The notes beneath the pieces are model-generated. The model was given only the letters and a program-made list of their open reading frames with translations. It searched no databases and had not been told where the DNA came from. Positions 10,529 to 20,126 of a DNA stretch of 64,000 nt are shown in pieces (the first letter of the stretch is position 1; each line of letters opens with the position of its first letter). The translations under genes were made by a program, and so were the position numbers. The stretch lies in the NCBI GenBank assembly GCA_034231615.1, contig CM067310.1:79501-143500 (forward strand). Direction: 5' to 3'. This stretch comes from Meghimatium bilineatum (lineage: Eukaryota; Mollusca; Gastropoda; Stylommatophora; Philomycidae).

Positions 10529-10782
10529 ATAAAACTGACAGTCATACCATTATATATTGAATACTCTACTCAGCTTCCCTATTTCTACATGTCAGTGTAC
10601 AATTTTACTGCAGTTTATTAGTATTAGTATTTTTCTAGTATTATCAATTAATCTCTTGTAGAGTTACACACACTTTTTTTATGGGCACCTTAAAAACTTT
10701 TTGGTTATCTTAGTCTCCTGCAACATATTCCAAACTTGTTGGTGTCAGAAACAGATGTCAACATTCATTGTAATATCCCCAG

Positions 10783-10954
10783 TGTAACAATGTCAGAGCA
10801 CTTCAAGAAGGGTATTGTGACAGAGGTACATGCTACAGACAGAGATGAGAATGATAATGCAAAGCTACAGTTCTCAATGTCTGAGAGAGTTGCAGCAGGA
10901 GGCCATTTCAAGGTGGACACTATTGAAAACAAAGGAGCTATTTCTATTTATCGG
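10783..10954 (+). CDS. CadN: DN-cadherin exon 4 (first half of an EC repeat)
   Basis: The acceptor at 10781-10782 (ccccag) adds one base to the phase-2 codon of exon 3, giving VYN and then VTMSEHFKKGIVTEVHATDR. The DxD-type motif ATDRDENDNAKLQF and a glycine-rich loop follow. The exon ends in phase 0 at cgg|gtaagt. No better start fits, because the next upstream AGs break the phase. Confidence 0.93.
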
Positions 10955-11057
10955 GTAAGTTTCAACTAAATAGTTCAAACTTATTTGTTACAGAGTCTGT
11001 AACAGTCTAATCATAACCATAGATGCTCAGTCTTCCCCAGCACATGATGAAATAATC

Positions 11058-11600
11058 CCTTCATGTTAGTTAGTCATTGGATCATCATCACTGCACTCCA
11101 GACAAGTCCATAGGTGCTCAGATCTCTCGTTGAGTGTAGCCGCCAATGCAGGTTGACTGATGGTCCCAGTACGCAGTTGATTGACCATCATTCTTTCTTA
11201 CCCACGAAACTGCTCCTTTATAGCGACATCACATTTCAAACCAAATTCATTTATTCTAGTCATGGAACAAAGGTCATCGTCACTTATACAGTCATTTGCT
11301 CCCGTAGGGCGTTCATGTCTGCACGATCTACCACTCCCCCAACAGCCGTAGTAACAGCGTGTACAGCCAACTTATCTGCTTTCTAATTACCCCGGACTCC
11401 CGCATGTCCCGGCACAAAAATCAAAGTCACTTTACTTATACAGGAATTCTTCACTGCATCCAGCCACTTTACCCGAATGTATCCCGCCTGAACTTTCACA
11501 ATCATGCTCATCGAGTCACTGAGTACGCAGACATGCTCGCAGACTATCTGCGAAGCTTTGGTTACTGCCAAAATCTCCATTGTCATGTTACTTGTCATCT
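11058..11600 (-). mobile_element. LINE family C, RNase H end
   Basis: The minus strand encodes LTLIFVPGHAGVRGN preceded by the MEILAVTKASQI-like and VLSDSMSMI-like segments that hold the E and D residues of RNase H. Its 3' end lies at about 11064 next to a TTAGTTAG run, which is the family's (ACTA)n tail on the minus strand. The frame is decayed. Confidence 0.75.
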
Positions 11601-11614
11601 GAACGAATGCACCA

Positions 11615-11906
11615 CTTTCCTCTCTGATGGAACAGTCATCATGTCATTGAACAGTATTCATGTTGAACAGTTGTCATGTCATTGAACAGTCGTCATGTCA
11701 TTGAACAGTCATCATGTCATTGAACAGTTGTCATGTCATTGAACGATCATCATGTCATTGAACAGTTGTCATGTCATTGAACAGTCGTCATGCCATTGAA
11801 CAGTCATCATGTCATTGAACAGTTGTCATGTCATTGAACAGTCGTCATGCCATTGAACAGTCATCATGTCATTGAACAGTATTCATGTTGAACAGTCGTC
11901 ATGCCA
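11615..11906. repeat. 19-bp minisatellite, left part
   Basis: The unit is TTGAACAGTCATCATGTCA with variants. It stops at the TTAA that borders the piggyBac-type element and resumes at 12806. Confidence 0.92.
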
Positions 11907-11910
11907 TTAA

Positions 11911-12801
11911 CCTTTAGCAAGCCAGATTAAAAAATACGAAACGTCTTCCTGCCACCGGATTCTTTTTTGAAAATTTGCATTATTGATGGTGACTGTTTTG
12001 AAAATATGATAATTTTTTGGTTGTTAGAGATATTTAAATAATATTTGCACATATAAATAAAGAATTGAATTATGCATATATTGGTGTAATTTATGTACGT
12101 GTGTGTGTGATACCAGACGTATGAGAAAGTGGTAAAGACGTTTTTCACAAAAAACATATATTTTATAACAAATAAAGAGGGAAAAAATAAGTAAAAAAAA
12201 TAACTTACCTTACATATCGAATTCCTTGGCAACACTGTCAACTAAATCACGTAAATCTGTTGTATTTATGTTCTTTCACTGCGAAATTATCAAAATATAG
12301 CCGGGGGAACTGTATAAAACATGTAGATTTGCAGTAAAATCGTTCTTTGAGCTTAGGCCTAGAGTTATTTTTTCTGCCACTTCAAAATATTCGATATCAA
12401 ACGTACAAGTCCCCAAACCAGCACGGCATTCTGTATATTCACTGCTGTGAAACTAAATAACCTAATAATCCATGATTCAATCCACGATTCAATGTTATTT
12501 TATTCGAAATACGATGAAATAAAGGTCTGTAAAACCGATCCATCATCATGGCATCGTACCGGTGTACAGATGTGGTCAGATTAATTGCTCTTAAACTTTT
12601 ACGAATAGCCAGCCATTCTCAAAAACGATCATGTCGGAAGTGGGGGATGTACCGGCTTCGATTGCGCATGTCCCCAGCTATGTGCACGGACTGTGGTACG
12701 TGTAAATCTCACGATAATCTCGCTGGGTGGGACGGCCCGCCATCAGCGCGCGCGGCCATTTTGTTTTTCGGCGGCTGGATATCATATCGGCTCGGTGAAG
12801 G
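11911..12801. mobile_element. Non-autonomous piggyBac-type element, 891 bp, inside the 19-bp array
   Basis: TTAA flanks both ends (11907-11910 and 12802-12805). The left end is CCTTTAGCAAGCCAG and the right end, on the opposite strand, CCTTCACCGAGCCG. Internal sequence at 11985-12110 (ending TGCATATATTGGTGTAA) is shared with the 334-1029 copy. No transposase frame is visible. Confidence 0.85.
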
Positions 12802-12805
12802 TTAA

Positions 12806-13212
12806 CAGTCTTCATGTTGAACAGTATTCATGTTGAACAATTGCCATGTCATTGAACAGTCATCATGTCATTGAACAGTCGTCATGTCATTGAACAGTCA
12901 TCATATCATGGAACAGTCATCATATCATGGTATAGTCATCATATCATGGAACAGTCATCATATCATGGAATAGTCATCATATCATGGAACAGTCATCATA
13001 TCATGGAACAGTCATCATATCATGGAACAGTCATCATATCATGGAACAGTCATCATATCATGGAATAGTCATCATATCATGGAACAGTCATCATATCATG
13101 GAACAGTCATCATATCATGGAATAGTCATCATATCATGGAACAGTCATCATATCATGGAACAGTCATCATATCATGGAACAGTCATCATATCATGGAATA
13201 GTCATCATGCCA
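12806..13212. repeat. 19-bp minisatellite, right part
   Basis: About 21 units continue the same array. Most carry the variant ATGGAACAGTCATCATATC, which differs from the left part, so expansion appears to have gone on after or beside the insertion. Long open frames here (ISWNSHHIMEQSSYHG periodicity) are artefacts of the repeat. Confidence 0.92.
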
Positions 13213-13371
13213 TTGAAAAGAATGTATTGTCAACCAACAAAGAACTGGGACTATCATTCATCTTGTAGTTGTGGAAATACAAAGAAATTTTAGCAACTAT
13301 GGATGCGATGGATGGATCCTGTGGGAAATCATTATAATATGATGACAGTAATCATATTGTAGCATGTCTGC

Positions 13372-13520
13372 TTCTTCTTCTACATTTGTTCTCAAACTCC
13401 TGTAGATTAACAGGGCATAGTCTGGAGAATGGAATGCATTATGTCATGGTTTACAATATCTGTGCCTTTGGATCTAACATCACTCTCAGACATTTGAGGA
13501 GAGGGTTTAAGTAAGGAAGA
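13372..13520 (-). mobile_element. SINE-like repeat (GAA-tailed family), minus strand
   Basis: On the minus strand the element ends CTACAGGAGTTTGAGAACAA and then ATGTAGAAGAAGAAG. This matches the 3' ends at 33285-33444, 48225-48495 and 14936-14984. The head is poorly defined. Confidence 0.65.
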
Positions 13521-13624
13521 ATCACTCAGGGAGATAGTAGAGGAGAGTGATTAAGTGGTTATGGTAAGGAAGATATATAATCAATGAGGCTATGGGAACT
13601 GTCAGTAAACTTACCTTTCGTTAT

Positions 13625-13917
13625 CTGCTGAAAGAAACAGAAATCCTATGCAGATTCCCAGAGTGTACATCAGTCAGTTCAATATCTGTTTAAAGAAACA
13701 GAAATCCTATGAAGATGTCTAGAGTGTACATCAGTCAGTTAAATATCTGCTGAAAGAAACAGAAATCCTATGCAGATTCCCAGAGTGTACATCAGTCAGT
13801 TAAATATCTGCTGAAAGAAACAGAAATCCTATGCAGATTCCCAGAGTGTACAGTTCAATATCTGCTGAAAGAAACAGAAATCCTATGAGGATGTCTAGAG
13901 TGTACATCAGCCAGTTC
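13625..13917. repeat. 60-bp minisatellite, about 5 units
   Basis: Units contain ATCTGCTGAAAGAAACAGAA, then ATCCTATGCAGATTCCCAGA and GTGTACATCAGTCAGTT. It lies about 75 bp upstream of exon 5. Confidence 0.9.
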
Positions 13918-13993
13918 ATAAAATCACTAATATTTCTTTATTTTATGTATCCATTTATTTATGTAATGATTTTTATTCCCCCCTCTAAATTAG

Positions 13994-14148
13994 CCTGTAG
14001 ACTTTGAGACATTAAAAAGTCCAGTATTTGAGCTAGAAGTCAGGGTACAAGACAAGGAACCTTCACACTTTGACACAGCTATTGTGAGAATCACTGTTGA
14101 AGACTTCAATGACAATGCCCCAAAGTTTACAGATGAGTTTAAATCAGT
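13994..14148 (+). CDS. CadN: DN-cadherin exon 5 (second half of the EC repeat)
   Basis: It starts after ttag (13993) in phase 0 and reads PVDFETLKSPVFELEVRVQD, KEPSHFDTA and the linker VEDFNDNAPKF, then FTDEFKSV. It completes the EC repeat begun in exon 4. The LDRE position is replaced by PVDFET. It ends in phase 2 at cagt|gtaagt. Confidence 0.94.
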
Positions 14149-14162
14149 GTAAGTCTTATGTT

Positions 14163-14722
14163 GTCGTCATCATCATCATCATTAAGTGTTTATTTCTCCA
14201 TGTACATCAATCTCTCATATATGGCATCATCTCTGTTGGTCTCGTCAATCGAATCCATTTAGTCAAACTGTCCAATATCTTTTCTCTGGGTCTTCCCTTG
14301 ATCTTTTCCCTTCTATCTTTCCTGTTATCACTTTATTCTCAATGCCTCCTCTTCTCATTATGTGCCCAATAAATGTTGGCTGTCTTTTTCTTATATTCTC
14401 AAAAATGCATCTTTTCACATCCATCCTTCTAAGACATTCTTCATTAGTAATCTTTGCTGTCCAAGGAATGCGTAACATTCTTCGAATAAACCACATTTGT
14501 GCTGCCTCCAATGATTTTTGTGATGTATTATTTATTGTCCATGATTCACTTCCATAGAGAAGCACTGGTTCAATGTAGCATTTGAGGACACGTTTTCTAG
14601 TATCCATCGATATGGAATTGTTGCACAGGATATTTTTCATTTTATGGAATGCTGCTTTTGTTTGTCCCATTCTGCTTATAATTTTGGTCTTGCATTTGCC
14701 ATCTGAAGTTATTATGTTACTT
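14163..14722 (-). mobile_element. RTE/BovB-like LINE (family B), 3' end
   Basis: The minus strand encodes FHKMKNILCN, RVLKCYIEPVLLYGSESWTI, MWFIRRMLRIPWTAKITNEE and NIRKRQPTFIGHIMRRGG, the conserved C terminus of BovB-type RTE polyproteins. The 3' end is a (TGA)n tail (14166-14182). The copy is 5'-truncated, and its open stretch is about 135 codons. Confidence 0.85.
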
Positions 14723-14739
14723 CATGTTGTTCTGTGGAC

Positions 14740-14984
14740 TAATTCTTCATTCATTCTCAAACTCCTGCAGATTAGCCGGATGTATTCTGGAGAGTAAAAT
14801 GAAGTTTCTTGGTTTACAGCTTAGCTGTGATATCTGTGCCTTTTGGCCTGACACATTCGACCTCCCTTGGCTTCTACGATGCATCCAAACTGTAATTTAT
14901 CGCATAATGCATTTTGTTCTCGTGACCAAATACTACTAATTAGCTGCAGGAGTTTAGAACAAATGCAGAAGAAGAAGAAGAAAC
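14740..14984. mobile_element. SINE-like repeat flanked by inverted 3' tails
   Basis: The left end has the family's tail on the minus strand (TTCTTCAT..CTCAAACTCCTGCAG) and the right end has it on the plus strand (CTGCAGGAGTTTAGAACAAA, then GCAGAAGAAGAAGAAGAA). The block is therefore an inverted pair or a head-to-head double insertion of GAA-tailed repeats. Confidence 0.6.
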
Positions 14985-15044
14985 ATCAGGGCCCTTGAGG
15001 TGGGTGGGGGGGTATTCGCATAAGCACAGGTCCATCAGTCATCT

Positions 15045-16258
15045 AAGCGTGTATAAGCTCAATTGTATCAGTCAGTTGTTGGTTGTGTATAAATTCAATT
15101 GTATCAGTCAGTTGTTGGTTGTGTATAAATTCAATTGTATCAGTCAGTTGTTGGTTGTGTATAAATTCAATTGTATCAGTCAGTTGTTGGTTGTGTATAA
15201 ATTCAATTGTATCAGTCAGTTGTTGGTTGTGTATAAATTCAATTGTATCAGTCAGTTGTTGGTTGTGTATAAATTCAATTGTATCAGTCAGTTGTTGGTT
15301 GTGTATAAATTCAATTGTATCAGTCAGTTGTTGGTTGTGTATAAATTCAATTGTATCAGTCAGTTGTTGGTTGTGTATAAATTCAATTGTATCAGTCAGT
15401 TGTTGGTTGTGTATAAATTCAATTGTATCAGTCAGTTGTTGGTTGTGTATAAATTCAATTGTATCAGTCAGTTGTTGGTTGTGTATAAATTCAATTGTAT
15501 CAGTCAGTTGTTGGTTGTGTATAAATTCAATTGTATCAGTCAGTTGTTGGTTGTGTGTAAGCTCAAGTGTATCAATTAGTTGGTGGTTGTGTATAAGCTC
15601 AAGTGTATCAGTTAGTTGGTGGTTGTGTATAAGCTCAAGTGTATCAGTCAGTTGGTGGTTGTGTATAAGCTCAAGTGTATCAGTTAGTTGGTGGCTGTGT
15701 ATAAGCTCAAGTGTATCAGTCAGTTGGTGGTTGTGTATAAGCTCAAGTGTACCAGTCAGTTGTTGGTTGTGTATAAGCTCAAGTGTACTAGTTAGTTGGT
15801 GGTTGTATATAAGCTCAAGTGTATCAGTTGGTGGTTGTGTATAAGCTCAAGTGTACCAATTAGTTGGTGGTTGTGTATAAGCTCAAGTGTATCAGTTAGT
15901 TGGTGGTTGTGTATAAGCTCAAGTGTATCAATTAGTTGGTGGTTGTGTATAAGCTCAAGTGTATCAGTTAGTTGGTGGTTGTATATACGCTCAAGTGTAT
16001 CAGTCAGTTGTTGGTTGTGTATAAGCTCAAGTGTATCAGTTAGTTGGTGGTTATGTATAAGCTCAAGTATATCAATCAGTTGTTGGTTGTGTATAAGTTC
16101 ATATGTATCAGTCAGTTATGTATAAGCTCAAGTGTATCAGTTAGTTGGTGGTTATGTATAAGTTTATGTGTATCAGTTAGTTGTTGGTTGTGTACAAGCT
16201 CAAGTGTACCAGTCAGTGAATGTGGGTGTATAAGTTCAAGTGTATCAATCAGTTGTTG
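15045..16258. repeat. 36-bp minisatellite, about 33 units
   Basis: The left two-fifths (15063-15545) are nearly identical units of CAGTCAGTTGTTGGTTGTGT plus ATAAATTCAATTGTAT. The right part uses variants with AAGCTCAAGTGTAT and GTTGGTGG. Homogeneous units on one side suggest recent local expansion. Because 36 is a multiple of 3, it gives long meaningless open frames. Confidence 0.95.
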
Positions 16259-16614
16259 GATGTGCATTCTTTGGATTTTTCCAGAAACTTTCTTACTCTT
16301 GTTTGGTCACTCCAATATTTATCATTCTGTCAACTTGCACATTACTTTCTTGTAGCCTTTACTTCGTTACTTTAAAGGGCATCCATAACTGCCCTCATTG
16401 ACTCAGCACTGTCTTTTCTTATAACTAATTCATACAATATAGAATTCAACAATGCTTTCAACTGCATTGGCTCTATCATTGCCTGTGATTCATGCATGAA
16501 ATGGGCAGTAGATTCATGTTATAATTTAAATGTTGCCCAATTCTGGCAAGAGATTCTATGCCAAGATTGGAGTTCTTTGTCATCTCCACACACAACAGAG
16601 AGGTGCATCAACAC

Positions 16615-16737
16615 AATCATTATCATCATTGTCGTCGCAGCCACCATCCATTCTTTCATAATCCATCATCCATCCATCATCATCTTCCATCATCCATCCA
16701 TCATCATCTTCCATCATCAACCAATCATCATCATCAC

Positions 16738-16772
<35 letters not shown>

Positions 16773-16775
16773 TGT
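16615..16775. repeat. ATC/CATC-rich and (TTA)n microsatellites
   Basis: Clustered CATCATCCATC units are followed by about twelve TTA units (16737-16772). Just beyond it, a 25-bp block with CCTATGAGTATTATGTTATC is duplicated (16818-16861). Confidence 0.9.
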
Positions 16776-16955
16776 TGTCTTACCTTATCCAGACATGAGA
16801 ACATTGCTCTGTATCATCCTATGAGTATTATGTTATCATCCTATGAGTATTATGTTATCAATTCTAATAATTGTGTTGTGTATAAGTTCAAGTGTATCAG
16901 TCATTGACTGACTGTTCCATTGACTGAACACATTTTTGTTATGTTCATATTTTAG

Positions 16956-17042
16956 GACAGTAGAAGAAAACAAAGAACCTGGAGAGTTGCTGACAATATT
17001 TCATGCTGAGGACATTGATTCAGGGATCAATGCTGAGTTCAG
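16956..17042 (+). CDS. CadN: DN-cadherin exon 6 (87 nt, start of an EC repeat)
   Basis: The acceptor is tattttag at 16955. One base completes the valine codon from exon 5. The exon then reads TVEENKEPGELLTIFHAEDI and DSGINAEF, the first strands of an EC repeat with the E, DxD and NAxF positions expected for calcium binding. It ends in phase 2 (ag|gtgagg). Confidence 0.93.
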
Positions 17043-17187
17043 GTGAGGTTATTACTTGTCAGTCTTCTTTCATGTTTGTCATTTTCAATCAAATCAAGAT
17101 ATTAAGAAAAGAAAATATTCACAAACATCACAAGTATATACTTTGTGACAATGAGTACAAATTATTGAAGGAAATCATCTGTGCAAC

Positions 17188-17570
17188 TCTTAGCTCCCTT
17201 CACTACAATGTGTTCTCAACAAACATTCTCCATCTGTACAGCTTTTAGCTCCCTTCACTACAATGTGTTCTCAACAAACAATCTCCATCTGTACAGCTTT
17301 TAGCTAACTTCACTACAATGTATTCTCAACAAACACTCTCCATCTGTACAGCTTTTAGCTAACTTCACTACAATGTATTCTCAACAAACACTCTCCATCT
17401 ATACAGCTTTTAGCTAACTTCACTACAATGTATTCTCAACAAACACTCTCCATCTATACAGCTTTTAGTTAACTTCACTACAATGTGTTCTCAACAAACA
17501 ATCTCCATCTGTACAGCTTTTAGCTCCCTTCACTACAATGTATTCTCAACAAACACTCTCCATCTAATCC
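17188..17570. repeat. 55-bp minisatellite, about 7 units
   Basis: Units contain CTTTTAGCTCCCTTCACTAC or the AACTT variant, then AATGTGTTCTCAACAAACA and CTCCATCTGTACAG. Each unit carries a CAG preceded by a weak pyrimidine stretch. Confidence 0.92.
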
Positions 17571-17734
17571 TATCTTTAGCTATATCTTTCAGCTCTTTCT
17601 ATATCATATCTAGTCTGCATCACATTCTTTCCTGCAGGTGTTTCTTGTAGTAGTGTTAAGGTTGAGTTTTTGGCGTAGTACTTAATAGAATTTATCTTTT
17701 TTCTTTTCTTTAGAGTTACTTGATAGATAAGGAG

Positions 17735-17960
17735 TGAGGTAGCCTAGTTGATAGTGAGCTTGCTTGCTATCATTGGGGTACAGCGTGCTAGAATTGAAAC
17801 CACGCCCAGACCCAAAAAATCCAGGTTGAGATTTCTTGCCTGATACCTCCACTCCTCTAGTCGATTCAGCTGTTAATGAGAACCTGATGCATGAGTTTGG
17901 GGAAGTAAAGACAGCAAGGAAGGAAACTGGCCACTCCACCTAACAGTTGCTGCGGTTTAG
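17735..17960 (+). mobile_element. tRNA-derived SINE
   Basis: The element begins GGTAGCCTAGTTGATAGTGAG, a good RNA polymerase III A box, and continues to AGAATTGAAACCACGCCC, a B-box-like block about 45 bases later. A 150-bp unrelated body follows. It sits inside the acceptor-like array. Target duplications were not identified. Confidence 0.65.
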
Positions 17961-18028
17961 TATATGAAGATTTATCTTATCCTGAGCAGCAGGTTTCTGC
18001 CTTGTTTTTCTTTGCAGCTACTAGATAT

Positions 18029-18670
18029 GGTTGGTTGGTTGGTTACTGATCCAGCGGTCTATGGGCTCATGCCCTTTGACCCAATGCCATTAAAATGGCA
18101 TTATATTGCTGGGAAGTCTGTGGATTTTTGGCTCACCCCGGGACAGAGCCAGAGAATAACTATCACACCTCCAGGAAGGTAGGTTTCAACCTATGCAATG
18201 CTCCCAGCCACTGTAGCCAAGATAGGGTTCACCATGCTCATTCCCCGCCACCAATTGACTACTGGTTATGCCGAACTTCTCTATTGCTCCAGGTATGTAA
18301 CCAAATATTCAAGTCAAAAGGATTGTCACATCCTGAGTCACTGTGCCCCTATGATGGGTCTCGGCCATAGGAAAAAACAGTGCTGTCAGTTTCCTCCTCC
18401 CCAGTGCCAGAGAATAACTATCACACCTATGCTGCACAGTACATCTCTGGCTCCCTCCCAACCACAGAGGGTGCATACATATATATTCAAGTAAACATGA
18501 AACACATTTCAACAACAAAATAAAAACATAATTGTATAGATGACGTGCCATGACGTTTCTATAAAAAGATAACCTCAATATAACGGCATGTCATCCACTA
18601 AGGTTTTCTGTTGCATGGGTGGTTTGTCTAGTGGGCCATTGGTGAGACCCACAGATGCAACCACATGCGT
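18029..18670 (+). mobile_element. 642-bp interspersed element with 13-bp TSD
   Basis: AGCTACTAGATAT occurs at 18016-18028 and 18671-18683, exactly bracketing the element. It begins with GGTTGGTTGGTTACTGATCC and contains CCAGAGAATAACTATCACAC twice (about 18149 and 18407). The first 200 bases match 30383-30525 in intron 10. No long coding frame and no poly-A tail are seen; its class is unknown. It is inserted in the acceptor-like array. Confidence 0.8.
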
Positions 18671-19786
18671 AGCTACTAGATATAAGTAATCTTGTTTTTC
18701 TTTGCAGTTACTTGATATAAGTGATCTTGTTTTTCTTTGCAATTACTTGATATAAGTGATCTTGTTTTTCTTGCAATTACTTGATATAAGTGATTTTGTT
18801 TTTCTTGCAATTTACTTGATATAAGTGATCTTGTTTTTCTTGCAGTTACTTGATATATGTGTTCTTGTTGTTTTTTTGCATTTACTCAATATGGTTGTTA
18901 TTGTTTTTCTTTGCAGTTACTTGACATAAGTGATATTGTTTTTCTTTGCAGTTACTCAATATAATTTATATTGTTTTTATTTATAGTTACTTGATATAAT
19001 TGATCATATTTTTCTGTGCAATCATTTGATGGAATTGATTTAGTTCTTCTTAAGGTTAACTGATAGATAGTTGCATACATCTCAAAAAGGTAACTCACTT
19101 GAATATGCTTGAGATTTTAAAGCCGACCTGCCCACATTGTTATCGGCAATACAATTGGATGTATTTGTGTGAATCTAAAACTTGAAAAATAATTGATTTG
19201 AAATGTCTTATACAGGATATGATTCAATTCATAGAAAGAATTGATCCTCTATTTTCTTACATTGTCCTAATGAATAAAATTAATTCTTCTTTCATACAGT
19301 TATCCGACAGATGAAAGTGATCTTGTTTTATTTTTCATACAGTTGTTTAATAGATATAAATCAATCTTGTTTTTGTTAGATATAATTTATTTTTGTTAGT
19401 TACCTTACAGACAGAATTTATCTTTATTTTGTTTACAGTTGTTTGACAGATAGAATTTATCTTTATTTTGCTTACAGTTGTTTGACAGATAGAATTTATC
19501 TTTATTTTGCTTACAGTTGTTTAACAGATAGAATTTATCTTTCTTTTTGTTAGTTACCTGATAGACAGAATTTATCTTTATTTTGTTTGCAGTTGTTTGA
19601 CAGATATAATTTATCTTTATTTTGCTTACAGTTGTTTAACAGATAGAATTTATCTTGATTTTGCTTACAGTTGTTTGACAGACAGAATTTATATTTATTT
19701 TGCTTACAGTTGTTTGACAGATAGAATTTATCTTTATTTTGCTTACAGTTGTTTGACAGATAGAATTTATCTTGTTCTACTTACAG

Positions 19787-19923
19787 TTATCTGATAGATA
19801 GAGAATCAGATCCTCGACATGAGTTTGTCATTGATCCTGACAGTGGACAAGTAAGAACTCGGAAGAAGCTGGATCGTGAAGTTGAATCTAAGTTGAACAT
19901 TAGAATCAAAGCTGTGGATAAAG
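19787..19923 (+). CDS. CadN: DN-cadherin exon 7 (middle of EC repeat)
   Basis: The first base completes a serine codon from exon 6. It then reads YLIDRESDPRHEFVIDPDSG, QVRTRKKLDREVESKLNIRI and KAVDK, with the classic LDRE and A-x-D strand motifs. It leaves in phase 1 at g|gtatta. The start at 19787 is fixed by phase and homology; the upstream AGs of the array would shift the frame and meet a stop at 19792-19794. Confidence 0.95.
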
Positions 19924-20126
19924 GTATTACATTTTTTTCATATCCTTCAAATGCCATCAGATGCCACATAGAGCTTGTAGTATGTCTTAATGTGTATCCC
20001 TGATTAGAGTAAGTTTTCTTTATACCACTCTACTACCACAGAGTCGGGCTCATATAATATGGAGCAACAAAAAAACTATGGTGGGAGGAGGGAAATAGTC
20101 AGTAGGCATTCTGGGGAACATTCCTT

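Larger units (their letters stand above)
17680..19786 (+). repeat. 36-39 bp array of copies of the exon 7 splice acceptor
   Basis: Units consist of a T-rich tract, CTTACAG or CTTTGCAG, and a stretch resembling the first bases of exon 7. From AG at 19437-19438 onward the AGs fall at 39-bp steps (19477, 19516, 19553 with 37, 19592, 19631, 19670, 19709, 19748), and the true acceptor at 19785-19786 is the next unit at a 38-bp step. Older units (18684-19030, about 36 bp, several with AG changed to AA) and fragments at 17690 and 17995 extend it leftwards. Two mobile elements interrupt it. Confidence 0.9.

Noticed and set aside
12548-12805. An 85-codon frame at the right end of the second piggyBac-type element
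   Set aside because: It has no transposase motif, is GC-biased by local composition and ends in the terminal repeat.
12806-13212. Regular spacing of a short repeat resembling a CRISPR array
   Set aside because: There are no unique spacers; units are contiguous 19-bp copies in a eukaryotic intron.
15045-16258. Repetitive open frames (SQLLVVYKFNCI-type) suggesting a repeat protein
   Set aside because: The 36-bp unit is a multiple of three. Frames are open in two phases at once, as expected for a minisatellite.
17735-17830. A true tRNA gene
   Set aside because: A and B boxes are present but the cloverleaf stems are not recognisable and a SINE body follows.
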